A DNA stretch of 31,883 bases from a virus. Shown in pieces: positions 1 through 5,967 of the stretch; position 1 is the first letter of the stretch, and each line of letters opens with the position of its first letter. The translations under genes were made by a program, and so were the position numbers. The stretch spans positions 1-31,883 of IMG/VR virus record IMGVR_UViG_3300042554_000190. One strand, given 5' to 3'. The notes below the pieces were generated by a model that saw only the letters and a list, made by a program, of their open reading frames with translations, was not told the origin of the DNA and made no database searches.

Positions 1-20
1 ATCCATTACAGGAGACTCAG
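1..20 (+). promoter_or_regulatory. Ribosome binding site and leader of the first gene
   Basis: The 20 bases before the first complete gene hold AGGAG at 10-14, six bases ahead of the ATG at 21. No stop codon can be assigned to an upstream gene in so short a stretch. Whether this is intergenic or the end of another gene (a capsid gene would be the usual neighbour, by inference) is unknown. Confidence 0.6.
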
Positions 21-326
21 ATGGGTATGCAAACAGATGTCCTTGCTAGTAAGGTCCGCACTGATGCAGGTCAGTTGTTGGACCAGAATAGCCTCGTTAT
101 TGGCCGTGCCCGTGTAAAGGCGATCTATATCGTCCCTGATTCGGGTGCTGGCACCGTTACATTCATCGACGGTGGCGCAAGCGGCGCTACCAAAATCGTC
201 GTCAACACCAAGGCAAGTTCAACTGCGGCGGACTACATCCTGATGCCGGGTGAAGGTTTACTTTTCCAAACCAACATCTACATCATTCCGTCAGCCGTGG
301 TTTCGACGATGGTGATTTATGGCTAA
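21..326 (+). CDS. Small beta-rich phage protein, unknown function
   Basis: A 101-residue protein with no charged tail, no cysteine and no membrane segment. It is rich in Gly, Ala, Thr and Val with alternating hydrophobic residues (VKAIYIVPDSGAGTVTFIDG), which suggests a small beta-sandwich. Such proteins often lie just after the major capsid gene in podovirus-like phages, so a head decoration or minor structural role is possible, but this is inference. The ATG at 21 has AGGAG six bases upstream; an in-frame ATG at 27 is a less well placed alternative. The gene overlaps the next one by eight bases, which suggests translational coupling. Confidence 0.8.
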   Translation: MGMQTDVLASKVRTDAGQLLDQNSLVIGRARVKAIYIVPDSGAGTVTFIDGGASGATKIVVNTKASSTAADYILMPGEGLLFQTNIYIIPSAVVSTMVIYG

Positions 327-573
327 AACCCCAGCATGGCAGCGCAAAGAAGGCAAAAACCCTGCTGGCGGTTTAAATGCTAAAGGTCGTGCGTCGTACA
401 ACGCGGCCAATCCCGGTAAGCCGGGGTTGAAGCGGCCTCAGCCTGAAGGCGGCGCTCGCAAAAAATCATTCTGCGCGAGAATGTCCGGAATGAAGAAAAA
501 GCTGACTAGCGCGAAGACAGCCAATGACCCGAATAGTCGTATCAACAAGTCCCTACGAGCATGGAATTGCTGA
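319..573 (+). CDS. Conserved small basic phage protein (DUF6321-like)
   Basis: An 84-residue, strongly basic protein. Its composition of short conserved blocks is distinctive: WQRKEGKNPAGGLNAKGRAS near the N terminus, then KPGLKRPQPEGGARKKSFCA and MSGMKKKLTSAK, ending in a conserved SLRAWNC. From memory this matches a family of short proteins common in aquatic phages that I believe Pfam calls DUF6321; the number should be checked. The function is not known. The high Lys/Arg content and lack of hydrophobic segments fit a soluble nucleic-acid-contacting or virion-associated protein, but nothing in the sequence proves it. It starts inside the end of the previous gene and is followed after one base by the next start. 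Confidence 0.85.
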   Translation: MAKTPAWQRKEGKNPAGGLNAKGRASYNAANPGKPGLKRPQPEGGARKKSFCARMSGMKKKLTSAKTANDPNSRINKSLRAWNC

Positions 574-574
574 T

Positions 575-814
575 ATGGAAATGGTTGTTTGGAACATGGT
601 CCTCACGGGGATCGTTGCTATTTTGGGCTTTGTCGTGAAAGAGAAGTTTGCCGAGCTTCAACGTCTTGGCATCCTGCTCAACAGGACACGTGAAGAAGTG
701 GCTCGTGAACACGTGACTCGTGCCGAAGTACGGGCTGATGCCCAGATGCTCCTCGACCGGCTTGACCGGTTGGAGCAAAAGATTGACCGATTGGTAAATC
801 ACAATGCCAAGTAA
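575..814 (+). CDS. Membrane-anchored coiled-coil protein, possible lysis accessory
   Basis: A 79-residue protein with one N-terminal transmembrane segment (about residues 5-21, WNMVLTGIVAILGFVV). A long charged helix follows, with heptad spacing of Leu/Ile in its second half (LLDRLDRLEQKIDRLV). One anchor plus a periplasmic or cytoplasmic coiled coil recalls small spanin-like or holin-accessory proteins, but no signal or lipobox identifies it as a spanin. I place the start at ATG 575, one base after the upstream stop, because an earlier in-frame ATG at 524 would lie deep inside the previous gene and add a tail that looks unrelated. The 3' end overlaps the next gene by 11 bases. Function is uncertain. 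Confidence 0.75.
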   Translation: MEMVVWNMVLTGIVAILGFVVKEKFAELQRLGILLNRTREEVAREHVTRAEVRADAQMLLDRLDRLEQKIDRLVNHNAK

Positions 815-1574
815 ATCAGCCAAACAACATAGGCTGATGGCGGCAGTCGCCAACAATCCTGCTTTTGCCAAGAAGGTTGGCATCTCACAATCTGTAGGAC
901 AGGAATTTATGAAAGCAGATAAGCGTAAGGCAAAGAAGTTCCAGCTTGGCGGTCCTACGGACTATTCCGAGTCGGGTAGTGCTGGCGGTACCAACAGCTT
1001 TAAAGATGCTTTTAGGGCTGCTCGTAAAGCTGGTCAAGACACATTCACTTGGCAGGGCAAGAAGTACACGACAGAAATGGCTGGCGCGTCTAAACCCGCC
1101 GCTTCCAAAGTCGAAGTTGAAAAAACTGAGACTAAGGTTGAGATGCCTGCTGTTTCACGTGGTCGTGGCGGTGCCGGTGAGAAGCCGAGCAAGTCGATTG
1201 CTGAGCAGCTTGATGCGCGTCCGGGTAGCGGTGCAGGTTTCCGTAACTTGATGGCTAACCTCGGCACGAGCAGTCAGCGTGCGCGTATGAAAGCTATGGG
1301 TTACGGCGACGATGAAGAGGACAGCGACGAGAGTCCTGCCATGAAGCGCATTCGTCTTGCCCGTGAGGTTGCTGAGAGCAGCCGTGGTCCGGGCCGTCGT
1401 TATACGCCGGTTCAAGGCATGAGCACCGCAGAGCGTCGTATGTTTGAGGCTGGCCGTGGCATGAAGCGCGGTGGCGACGTTAAAAAGTACAAGTCTGGCG
1501 GCGCTGTGTCGTCGGTTTCCAAGCGTGCAGACGGCATTGCCAAGAAGGGCAAGACCCGCTGCAAAATCGTCTGA
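804..1574 (+). CDS. Basic phage protein with C-terminal RADGIA-GKT motif
   Basis: A 256-residue, very basic protein. The N terminus (MPSKSAKQHRLMAAVANNPA, then VGQEFMKADK) is a block I recall from many aquatic phage proteins of unknown function. The middle (about 65-200) is low-complexity, rich in Lys, Arg, Ala, Ser and Gly, and probably disordered. The last 26 residues carry SKRADGIAKKGKTRCKIV, and closely related sequences end or nearly end the next two genes. Its place in a run of small basic genes before the adaptor genes suggests a virion or DNA-associated role; no enzyme motif is visible. The start overlaps the previous gene by 11 bases. Confidence 0.8.
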   Translation: MPSKSAKQHRLMAAVANNPAFAKKVGISQSVGQEFMKADKRKAKKFQLGGPTDYSESGSAGGTNSFKDAFRAARKAGQDTFTWQGKKYTTEMAGASKPAASKVEVEKTETKVEMPAVSRGRGGAGEKPSKSIAEQLDARPGSGAGFRNLMANLGTSSQRARMKAMGYGDDEEDSDESPAMKRIRLAREVAESSRGPGRRYTPVQGMSTAERRMFEAGRGMKRGGDVKKYKSGGAVSSVSKRADGIAKKGKTRCKIV

Positions 1575-1589
1575 CAGGAGTAACTTCAA

Positions 1590-1895
1590 ATGATGAGCAT
1601 GAAAAACCCCCGTCCTCGCGGCATCATGGCTGACCGTATGGGTCGTGCTATGGCTGCGCCAATGGGAATGAAGAAAGGCGGTAAGGCTGAGTCGAAAGAG
1701 ATGATGAAGAAGGAAGTCTCTTTCATGAAGAAGAAAGGCGCGCCGAAGTCCATGATCAAGCATGAGATGAAAGAAGCCGGAATGAAGAAGATGGCCGGTG
1801 GCGGTTCTGTCTTCCGCAAGGCTGCTGATGGCGTTGCCAGCAAAGGCAAGACCAAGGGCAAGATGGTCAAGATGAACTACGGCGGTAAGTGCTAA
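1590..1895 (+). CDS. Met/Lys-rich small protein with ADGVA-GKT motif
   Basis: A 101-residue protein of unusual composition: Met and Lys together make up a large share of the first 70 residues (for example MKKEVSFMKKKGAPKSMIKH). A Gly-rich hinge (MAGGGSV) follows, then KAADGVASKGKTKGKMV, the same motif that ends the flanking genes, and a short tail NYGGKC. AGGAG at 1576-1580 precedes the ATG by nine bases. No enzyme or membrane feature is seen. A virion-associated, DNA- or protein-binding role is plausible from charge and position only. The stop codon shares one base with the next start (TAATG). Confidence 0.8.
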   Translation: MMSMKNPRPRGIMADRMGRAMAAPMGMKKGGKAESKEMMKKEVSFMKKKGAPKSMIKHEMKEAGMKKMAGGGSVFRKAADGVASKGKTKGKMVKMNYGGKC

Positions 1896-2188
1896 TGAAG
1901 AAGTACGCTGTTGGCGGCAGCGCCGATGAAGAAGCTGATCTTCAGGCTTTGAAGACGCTCAAGCAGGGTGACTACGATGTAGGTGGCCCGAAGCGTCGTT
2001 TCGCCCGTGGCAAGGTTAATAGAATGAAGAGTGGCGGTATGCCTGACCTAACGGGTGACGGCAAAGTTACTCGTGCTGACGTTTTGAAAGGTCGTGGCGT
2101 CTTCAAAAAAGGCGGTTCGGTTGGCTCTGCTTCTAAGCGTGCTGACGGTATCGCTATTCGTGGCAAGACTCGCGGGAAGATGGTCTGA
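1895..2188 (+). CDS. Small protein with EF-hand-like loop and RADGIA-GKT motif
   Basis: A 97-residue protein counted from ATG 1895, which overlaps the upstream TAA by one base; a GTG six bases earlier is possible but less natural. Residues 51-62 read DLTGDGKVTRAD. This matches the spacing of a calcium-binding EF-hand or dockerin-type loop, with acidic residues at loop positions 1, 5 and 12, Gly at 6 and a hydrophobic residue at 8. After a KKGGSV hinge, the C terminus is SKRADGIAIRGKTRGKMV, shared with the two genes upstream. One loop alone does not prove calcium binding. A structural or virion-associated role is inferred from context. Confidence 0.8.
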   Translation: MKKYAVGGSADEEADLQALKTLKQGDYDVGGPKRRFARGKVNRMKSGGMPDLTGDGKVTRADVLKGRGVFKKGGSVGSASKRADGIAIRGKTRGKMV

Positions 2189-2484
2189 TGATGCCCTCCC
2201 GAGGCATGGGTGATATCAACCCCAAAAAGGTGCCACGAGCAAAGCGGCGCGGGGATAGTAAACCTGTGATCGGGACGGGCAAGCCCATCCGTACCTTCAA
2301 AAAGGGTGGCGAGAGCAAGGTCAACGAGGCCGGTAACTACACCAAGCCCGGTATGCGTAAGAAGTTATTTGAGTCAATCAAGGCTTCAGCAACGCAGGGT
2401 ACGGCGGCAGGGCAGTGGTCGGCGCGTAAGGCTCAGCTTCTAGCCAAGCGGTACAAGGAGAAGGGCGGTGGATACCGGGACTGA
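2188..2484 (+). CDS. Conserved small basic phage protein (QWSARKAQ family)
   Basis: A 98-residue basic protein. Its second half holds a recognisable conserved block, KVNEAGNYTKPGMRKKLFES, followed by AAGQWSARKAQLLAKRYKEK and a GGGYRD end. From memory this block recurs in small proteins of T4-like cyanophages and other aquatic phages, with no assigned function. The first half is Pro/Lys/Arg-rich and probably disordered. The start ATG overlaps the upstream TGA (ATGA), so translation is likely coupled. The next gene begins 17 bases before this one ends. Confidence 0.85.
   Translation: MMPSRGMGDINPKKVPRAKRRGDSKPVIGTGKPIRTFKKGGESKVNEAGNYTKPGMRKKLFESIKASATQGTAAGQWSARKAQLLAKRYKEKGGGYRD
2455..2460 (+). 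promoter_or_regulatory. Shine-Dalgarno deciding a GTG start
   Basis: AAGGAG at 2455-2460 lies seven bases before GTG 2468. The competing ATG at 2492 has no comparable purine run at the right distance. This favours the GTG as start of the membrane protein gene, inside the end of the previous gene. Confidence 0.6.
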
Positions 2485-2881
2485 TATCGAGATGTTCAAG
2501 GCGCAGGTTCAGGCCGAGTTAAATCGGCTTGAGGCTAAGTCGTCTGCCAAAGAAGTCGCTGGCAAAGCCATCGGCAAGGATGGCTTAAAGTACATCACGA
2601 TTATCGTTGTCATCGGCGTTGCGTCCAGTCTGGTGCTGGACTCTGAGAAGATCGCTGCTGTGATGGGGTTGCTCGGCGCGTCTCTGACTGCACTGATCTC
2701 TATGCTGAACGGTATTGCCGGTGCCAGCGAGAAGGAAGAGAAGCCTGAATTTGCGGTCATCAAGGAACTCATCGCCAAACTCGATAAACTGGATCGGAAG
2801 GAAATGCCGATGCGAGTCGATGTTGAGGGCGATCATGTGGTCGTTACCAAGGGTGACGATGTGGTGAAGGCGAGCCGATGA
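2468..2881 (+). CDS. Two-TM membrane protein, holin candidate
   Basis: A 137-residue protein. A charged helix (residues 8-36) is followed by two hydrophobic segments, about 39-58 (LKYITIIVVIGVASSLVL) and 62-86 (IAAVMGLLGASLTALISMLN), joined by a very short turn. A charged C-terminal region follows with a short coiled coil (IKELIAKLDKLD). Two closely spaced membrane segments with charged ends fit a class II holin or other small phage membrane protein, but the protein is longer than typical holins and no endolysin gene is adjacent. A stronger holin candidate lies beside the endolysin at 12843. The start is GTG 2468 because of a well-spaced AAGGAG. The gene overlaps the next by four bases (ATGA). 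Confidence 0.75.
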   Translation: MDTGTDIEMFKAQVQAELNRLEAKSSAKEVAGKAIGKDGLKYITIIVVIGVASSLVLDSEKIAAVMGLLGASLTALISMLNGIAGASEKEEKPEFAVIKELIAKLDKLDRKEMPMRVDVEGDHVVVTKGDDVVKASR

Positions 2882-3123
2882 AAGCGCCACAGCAGTCTCT
2901 AAAGGCTTGGACCGCGCAGAAGTGGAGGACGAAGAGTGGTAAACGATCTTCTGACACGGGTGAAAGATACCTTCCAGAGGCTGCGATCAAAGCTCTCAGC
3001 CCTGCTGAGTACGCCCGAACGACTGCCGCCAAGCGCAAAGGAAAAGCCCAAGGCAAACAGTTTGTCGCGCAGCCCAAAGGCATCTCGCAAAAAACCCGTG
3101 CGTATCGTCAAAAAGGTAAGTAA
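2878..3123 (+). CDS. Conserved small basic protein (DUF5872-like)
   Basis: An 81-residue basic protein with a clear conserved core: QSLKAWTAQKWRTKSGKRSS, DTGERYLPEAAIKALSPAEY and KRKGKAQGKQFVAQPK. I recall this block as a widespread phage and algal-virus domain that I believe is Pfam DUF5872; the number needs checking. No catalytic residues are apparent. The Lys/Arg content suggests nucleic acid or virion binding. It overlaps the upstream gene by four bases (ATGA) and ends two bases before the adaptor-like gene. Confidence 0.85.
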   Translation: MKAPQQSLKAWTAQKWRTKSGKRSSDTGERYLPEAAIKALSPAEYARTTAAKRKGKAQGKQFVAQPKGISQKTRAYRQKGK

Positions 3124-3125
3124 AA

Positions 3126-3851
3126 GTGGTTGATAAAACTACAGCTACTACAGACTTCAACCTCGACCTCAACACGATTATTGAAGAGGCGTACGAGCGT
3201 TGCGGTGCTGAACTGCGTACGGGTTATGACTTTCGTACGTCGAAGCGTAGTCTGTCGCTGCTGCTGATGGACTGGGCTAACCGTGGCATCAACCTCTGGA
3301 CGTTGGAGCAAGGTACGCACACTCTGACGTACAACGTCGGTACGTATGACTTGCCGGTAGATACGGTGGACCTGCTCGACCACGTGATCCGTACGGGTAG
3401 TGGCACGAATCAGCAAGACATCAATATCAGCCGTATCTCGTCCAGCACCTACGTATCTATCCCAAACAAAAACGCGACGGGTCGCCCGATCCAGATCTGG
3501 ATCAATCGGCGTACGGGCGCCACGGGTGCTGATAACGCTGTGGTCTATCCGCAGTTCACGGTTTGGCCGAAGCCAGATAACAGTACGACTTGGACGCTGT
3601 ATTACACCCGCCTGCGACGTATGTTCGATGTGGGTACAGGCGTGAACGGACAAGACATACCGTTTCGGTTCCTGCCGTGTATGGTGGCAGGTCTAGCTTA
3701 CATGCTGTCCATGAAGATACCCGGCGCTGAGGCGCGTACGCAGATTCTGAAAGCCCAGTACGACGAGGCTTGGGACTTGGCGGCTGGCGAGGACCGGGAA
3801 AAGGCGGCGGTGCGTTTTGTTCCACGTGAGAGCTTCTTGGGTGGCTACTAA
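3126..3851 (+). CDS. Head-to-tail adaptor / tail tubular A-like protein
   Basis: A 241-residue soluble protein. The N-terminal half is helical with DLNTIIEEAYERCGAELR and LLLMDWANRGINLWTLEQG. A beta-rich middle follows (TLTYNVGTYDLPVDTVDLLD, then PQFTVWPKPDN and a WTLYYTRLRR strand), and the C terminus is helical again (FLPCMVAGLAYMLSMKIPGA). This arrangement is typical of podovirus adaptor proteins of the T7 gp11 (tail tubular A) or P22 gp4 type, which connect the portal to the tail. The assignment is from remembered relatives in HTVC010P-like phages, not a search. The start is GTG 3126, preceded by an AAGG; no ATG is available near the N terminus. A second adaptor-like protein lies at 4620. 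The stop overlaps the next start by one base. Confidence 0.75.
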   Translation: MVDKTTATTDFNLDLNTIIEEAYERCGAELRTGYDFRTSKRSLSLLLMDWANRGINLWTLEQGTHTLTYNVGTYDLPVDTVDLLDHVIRTGSGTNQQDINISRISSSTYVSIPNKNATGRPIQIWINRRTGATGADNAVVYPQFTVWPKPDNSTTWTLYYTRLRRMFDVGTGVNGQDIPFRFLPCMVAGLAYMLSMKIPGAEARTQILKAQYDEAWDLAAGEDREKAAVRFVPRESFLGGY

Positions 3852-4228
3852 TGCCAAACAGGTTTGCAAGTGGCAAGAACGCAATCGCCATGTGCGACCG
3901 GTGTGGGTTTCAGTACAAACTGCGCCAGTTGAAGTCGATTGTGATCAAGACCAAGAACGTGAATATCTTGGTCTGTCCGGAGTGCTGGGAACCCGATCAG
4001 CCGCAGTTGTCGCTGGGTTTATATCCGGTGGACGACCCGCAGGCATTACGGAACCCAAGACCGGACACGAGTTATTTTGCGGTAGGTAATGACGGTGCCA
4101 ATGGTAGCCGTCAGATACAATGGGGTTGGAATCCGGTTGGAGGCTCACAGTCCTTTGATGCGGCACTAACTCCGAATACGCTGGCTCCGGCTGGCGAAGT
4201 AGGAACGGTGACGGTCGTTACGACCTAG
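3851..4228 (+). CDS. Zinc-ribbon phage protein
   Basis: A 125-residue protein with a four-cysteine zinc ribbon: C15-x2-C18 (CDRCGF) and C42-x2-C45 (CPECW), separated by a basic strand region (KSIVIKTKNVNILV). After the ribbon comes a conserved block EPDQPQLSLGLYPVDDPQAL. The family recurs beside adaptor genes in related podovirus-like phages; its role (DNA or virion contact) is unknown. The last residues, GEVGTVTVVTT, match the repeat unit of the protein at 5968, which is unusual. The gene starts on the last base of the adaptor stop codon (TAATG). Its own stop TAG overlaps the ribosome binding site of the next gene. Confidence 0.85.
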   Translation: MPNRFASGKNAIAMCDRCGFQYKLRQLKSIVIKTKNVNILVCPECWEPDQPQLSLGLYPVDDPQALRNPRPDTSYFAVGNDGANGSRQIQWGWNPVGGSQSFDAALTPNTLAPAGEVGTVTVVTT

Positions 4229-4240
4229 GAGATTGAGATG
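4227..4240 (+). promoter_or_regulatory. Initiation cassette, copy 1 (AGGAGATTGAG-ATG)
   Basis: AGGAG at 4227-4231 overlaps the upstream TAG stop and lies six bases before ATG 4238. The whole stretch AGGAGATTGAGATGGC is nearly identical to those before the genes at 5499 and 12469. Confidence 0.65.
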
Positions 4241-4420
4241 GCGAAAAGCAAACTTGAAAAACACGCGGAGCTTCCGGCGAGCAAGGCTCATGGTCCGGGT
4301 CGTGTGAAAAATCTGCGTGCTGGTGGCAAAACCAACAGCGACATGAAGAAGTACGGTCGCGGTATGGCGAAGGTGATGAACCAGCGCAGCCCGATGCGCG
4401 GCTCTTCTGGCCCGAGGTAA
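4238..4420 (+). CDS. Small basic phage protein, unknown function
   Basis: A 60-residue, highly basic protein (MAKSKLEKHAELPASKAHGP, then GRVKNLRAGGKTNSDMKKYG, ending in MRGSSGPR). It has no hydrophobic core or cysteine and is probably extended or nucleic-acid-bound. It is supported as a gene by its strong ribosome binding site (AGGAG, six-base spacing), by its fit in a gapless gene row, and by its similarity in style to short proteins found here in related phages. Function is unknown. Confidence 0.75.
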   Translation: MAKSKLEKHAELPASKAHGPGRVKNLRAGGKTNSDMKKYGRGMAKVMNQRSPMRGSSGPR

Positions 4421-4425
4421 GTGCC

Positions 4426-4623
4426 ATGAAAGAATTGAATCCCGGCAAGATTAGGCCGAACACCGACTCGACGGGGCGTAATGGCTACCCGGAGAAGGAT
4501 GTGAACAAGGGCGTCACCCACATGGATATGAAGGGTGCTGGTGCTGCGACGAAAGGCAAAAAGTTTGTCTCGCAGATCAACCTTGAGAACAACGCTAAAT
4601 ACAGGTCAGGCTGGTCTCCGTGA
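4426..4623 (+). CDS. Conserved small phage protein (NGYP...GAGAATKGKKF)
   Basis: A 65-residue protein with blocks I recall from related aquatic phages: DSTGRNGYPEKDVNKGVTHM and DMKGAGAATKGKKFVSQ. It is soluble and rich in Lys, Gly and Asn. Function is unknown. It starts five bases after the previous stop. Its TGA overlaps the GTG start of the next gene (GTGA), so the two are likely translated together. Confidence 0.75.
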   Translation: MKELNPGKIRPNTDSTGRNGYPEKDVNKGVTHMDMKGAGAATKGKKFVSQINLENNAKYRSGWSP

Positions 4624-5258
4624 ATTACTCTCAGCTTTCTACACTGATTCAGGACTATTGTGAGTCCACGGAGCAGAGCTTCGTGGCGAACATTCCTACG
4701 TTTGTGCAGTTGGCTGAAGAGCGTATTTACAACTCGGTTCAGATCCCGGCCATTCGTAAAAACGTGACCGGTACGATGACGCAGGACTTTCAGTACTTTC
4801 AACTGCCGTCCGACTGGCTTTCGACGTTTTCGTTAGCGGTGATTGACGGTACGACCGGTGAGTACGAGTACCTGCTAAACAAAGATGTGAACTACATCCG
4901 AGCGGCGTATCCGTACCCAACCAGCAAAGGTAAACCCAAGTACTACGCTATTTGGAACAATACCTCGATGATTCTGGGGCCGACCCCTGACTTGGCGTAT
5001 ACGGCGGAACTGCACTATTACTACTACCCGGCGTCGATTGTCGGTGCGGGTACGTCATGGCTTGGTGATAACTTTGAAACGGTATTGCTGTACGGCTCGC
5101 TACGTGAGGCATACACGTATTTGAAGGGTTCCGAAGACATGATGGCGAATTACGAAAACAAATATCAGGAGGCGTTGGCGCTTCTGAAACGTCTTGGCGA
5201 TGGTCTTGATCGTCAGGATGCGTATCGTTCTGGGCAAGCGAGGGTTGCGGTCACATGA
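4620..5258 (+). CDS. Second head-to-tail adaptor-like protein (SU10 adaptor type)
   Basis: A 212-residue protein. The N terminus (MNYSQLSTLIQDYCESTEQS, then IPTFVQLAEERIYNSVQIPA) is a helical pair typical of phage adaptor or neck proteins. A beta region follows (FQYFQLPSDWLSTFSLAVID; PKYYAIWNNTSMILGPTP). The C terminus is a helical segment (NFETVLLYGSLREAYTYLKG and ENKYQEALALLKRL). The architecture resembles the adaptor of podovirus SU10 and other gp6/gp11-like connectors that attach below the portal ring; this is a recalled similarity. The start is GTG 4620, overlapping the upstream TGA. Together with the 3126 gene it gives two adaptor-type proteins in one neck module. Confidence 0.7.
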   Translation: MNYSQLSTLIQDYCESTEQSFVANIPTFVQLAEERIYNSVQIPAIRKNVTGTMTQDFQYFQLPSDWLSTFSLAVIDGTTGEYEYLLNKDVNYIRAAYPYPTSKGKPKYYAIWNNTSMILGPTPDLAYTAELHYYYYPASIVGAGTSWLGDNFETVLLYGSLREAYTYLKGSEDMMANYENKYQEALALLKRLGDGLDRQDAYRSGQARVAVT

Positions 5259-5497
5259 TGAATGGAAGTGTCGAGTTAGGTGCTGTGAAAGTGTTCACCA
5301 CGGACAGCCGTGGATTTACACCGGAAGAAATGGCAGATCGTGCCGCATACCGACTCCTTCGCATCAACAATCGTTCGGAACTCAAGCGGGTTTTGGAACA
5401 GTACTTTAAAGAAGCTCAGGACTCCGAACGGATGAACCTGCGGCGTAAATTGGATGAAAACGGTTATTCTGACGCTGCAAAGCTTTTAGGAGATTGA
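5255..5497 (+). CDS. Small helical phage protein, unknown function
   Basis: An 80-residue protein. A short beta start (GAVKVFTTDSRGFTPEEMAD) is followed by helices (MADRAAYRLLRIN, LKRVLEQYFKEAQDSERMNL). The VKVFTTDSRGFTPEE block recurs in small proteins beside adaptor genes in related phages, from memory; no function is known. The start is one of two adjacent ATG codons (5255 or 5258), the first overlapping the upstream TGA. The gene ends inside the initiation cassette of the next gene. Confidence 0.75.
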   Translation: MMNGSVELGAVKVFTTDSRGFTPEEMADRAAYRLLRINNRSELKRVLEQYFKEAQDSERMNLRRKLDENGYSDAAKLLGD

Positions 5498-5501
5498 TAT
5501 G
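5488..5501 (+). promoter_or_regulatory. Initiation cassette, copy 2 (AGGAGATTGAT-ATG)
   Basis: AGGAG at 5488-5492, inside the end of the previous gene, lies six bases before ATG 5499. It is nearly identical to the stretches at 4227 and 12458. Confidence 0.65.
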
Positions 5502-5954
5502 GCTATTTCTCAAGCAATGACCACTTCGTTCAAGGTCGAGATCCTTGATGGAGTGCATAACTTTGGCGTTGGCGTTGTTCGCGCTTCGACTGCTGCGGAC
5601 GTGTTCAAGATTGCTTTGTACACGTCGTCTGCCACGTTGGATGCTACGACCACGGTCTATAGCAGCACGAACGAAGTGTCTAACTCCGGCACGAACTACG
5701 TGACGGGCGGCAAGACGCTCACGATCTCTCAGGCTCCGACCTTTACCAGCACGACTGCGTGGTTGGACTTTGATGACATCACGTGGGACTCGGCTACGAT
5801 CACGGCAAACGGTGCGTTGATTTATAACGCCACGCAGAGCAACAAGGCTGTTGCAGTTCTGGCCTTTGGTGGTGACAAGACCTCCACGGCTGGTAACTTC
5901 ACCATCCAGTTCCCGGCTGCGACTTCGACCACCGCCATTCTTCGTATCGCCTAA
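5499..5954 (+). CDS. Beta-rich phage structural protein
   Basis: A 151-residue protein rich in Thr, Ser, Ala and Val. The N terminus is MAISQAMTTSFKVEILDGVH. Alternating strands follow (VFKIALYTSSATLDATTTVY; TTAWLDFDDITW; KAVAVLAFGGDKTSTAGNFT), ending in TTAILRIA. I recall very similar proteins as minor virion components in many podovirus-like and cyanophage genomes. The fold is probably a beta-sandwich. It opens the fibre region of the window and has a strong ribosome binding site. A head decoration or tail role cannot be decided from sequence. Confidence 0.75.
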   Translation: MAISQAMTTSFKVEILDGVHNFGVGVVRASTAADVFKIALYTSSATLDATTTVYSSTNEVSNSGTNYVTGGKTLTISQAPTFTSTTAWLDFDDITWDSATITANGALIYNATQSNKAVAVLAFGGDKTSTAGNFTIQFPAATSTTAILRIA

Positions 5955-5967
5955 CTAGGTTAATCCC

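Noticed and set aside
524-574. Earlier ATG at 524 as start of the membrane coiled-coil gene
   Set aside because: It lies inside the upstream gene and adds a tail unlike the rest; ATG 575 directly after the stop fits better.
1155-1763. 202-codon minus-strand open frame
   Set aside because: It is antisense to two well-supported plus-strand genes and has His/Leu/Thr-rich composition typical of a shadow frame.
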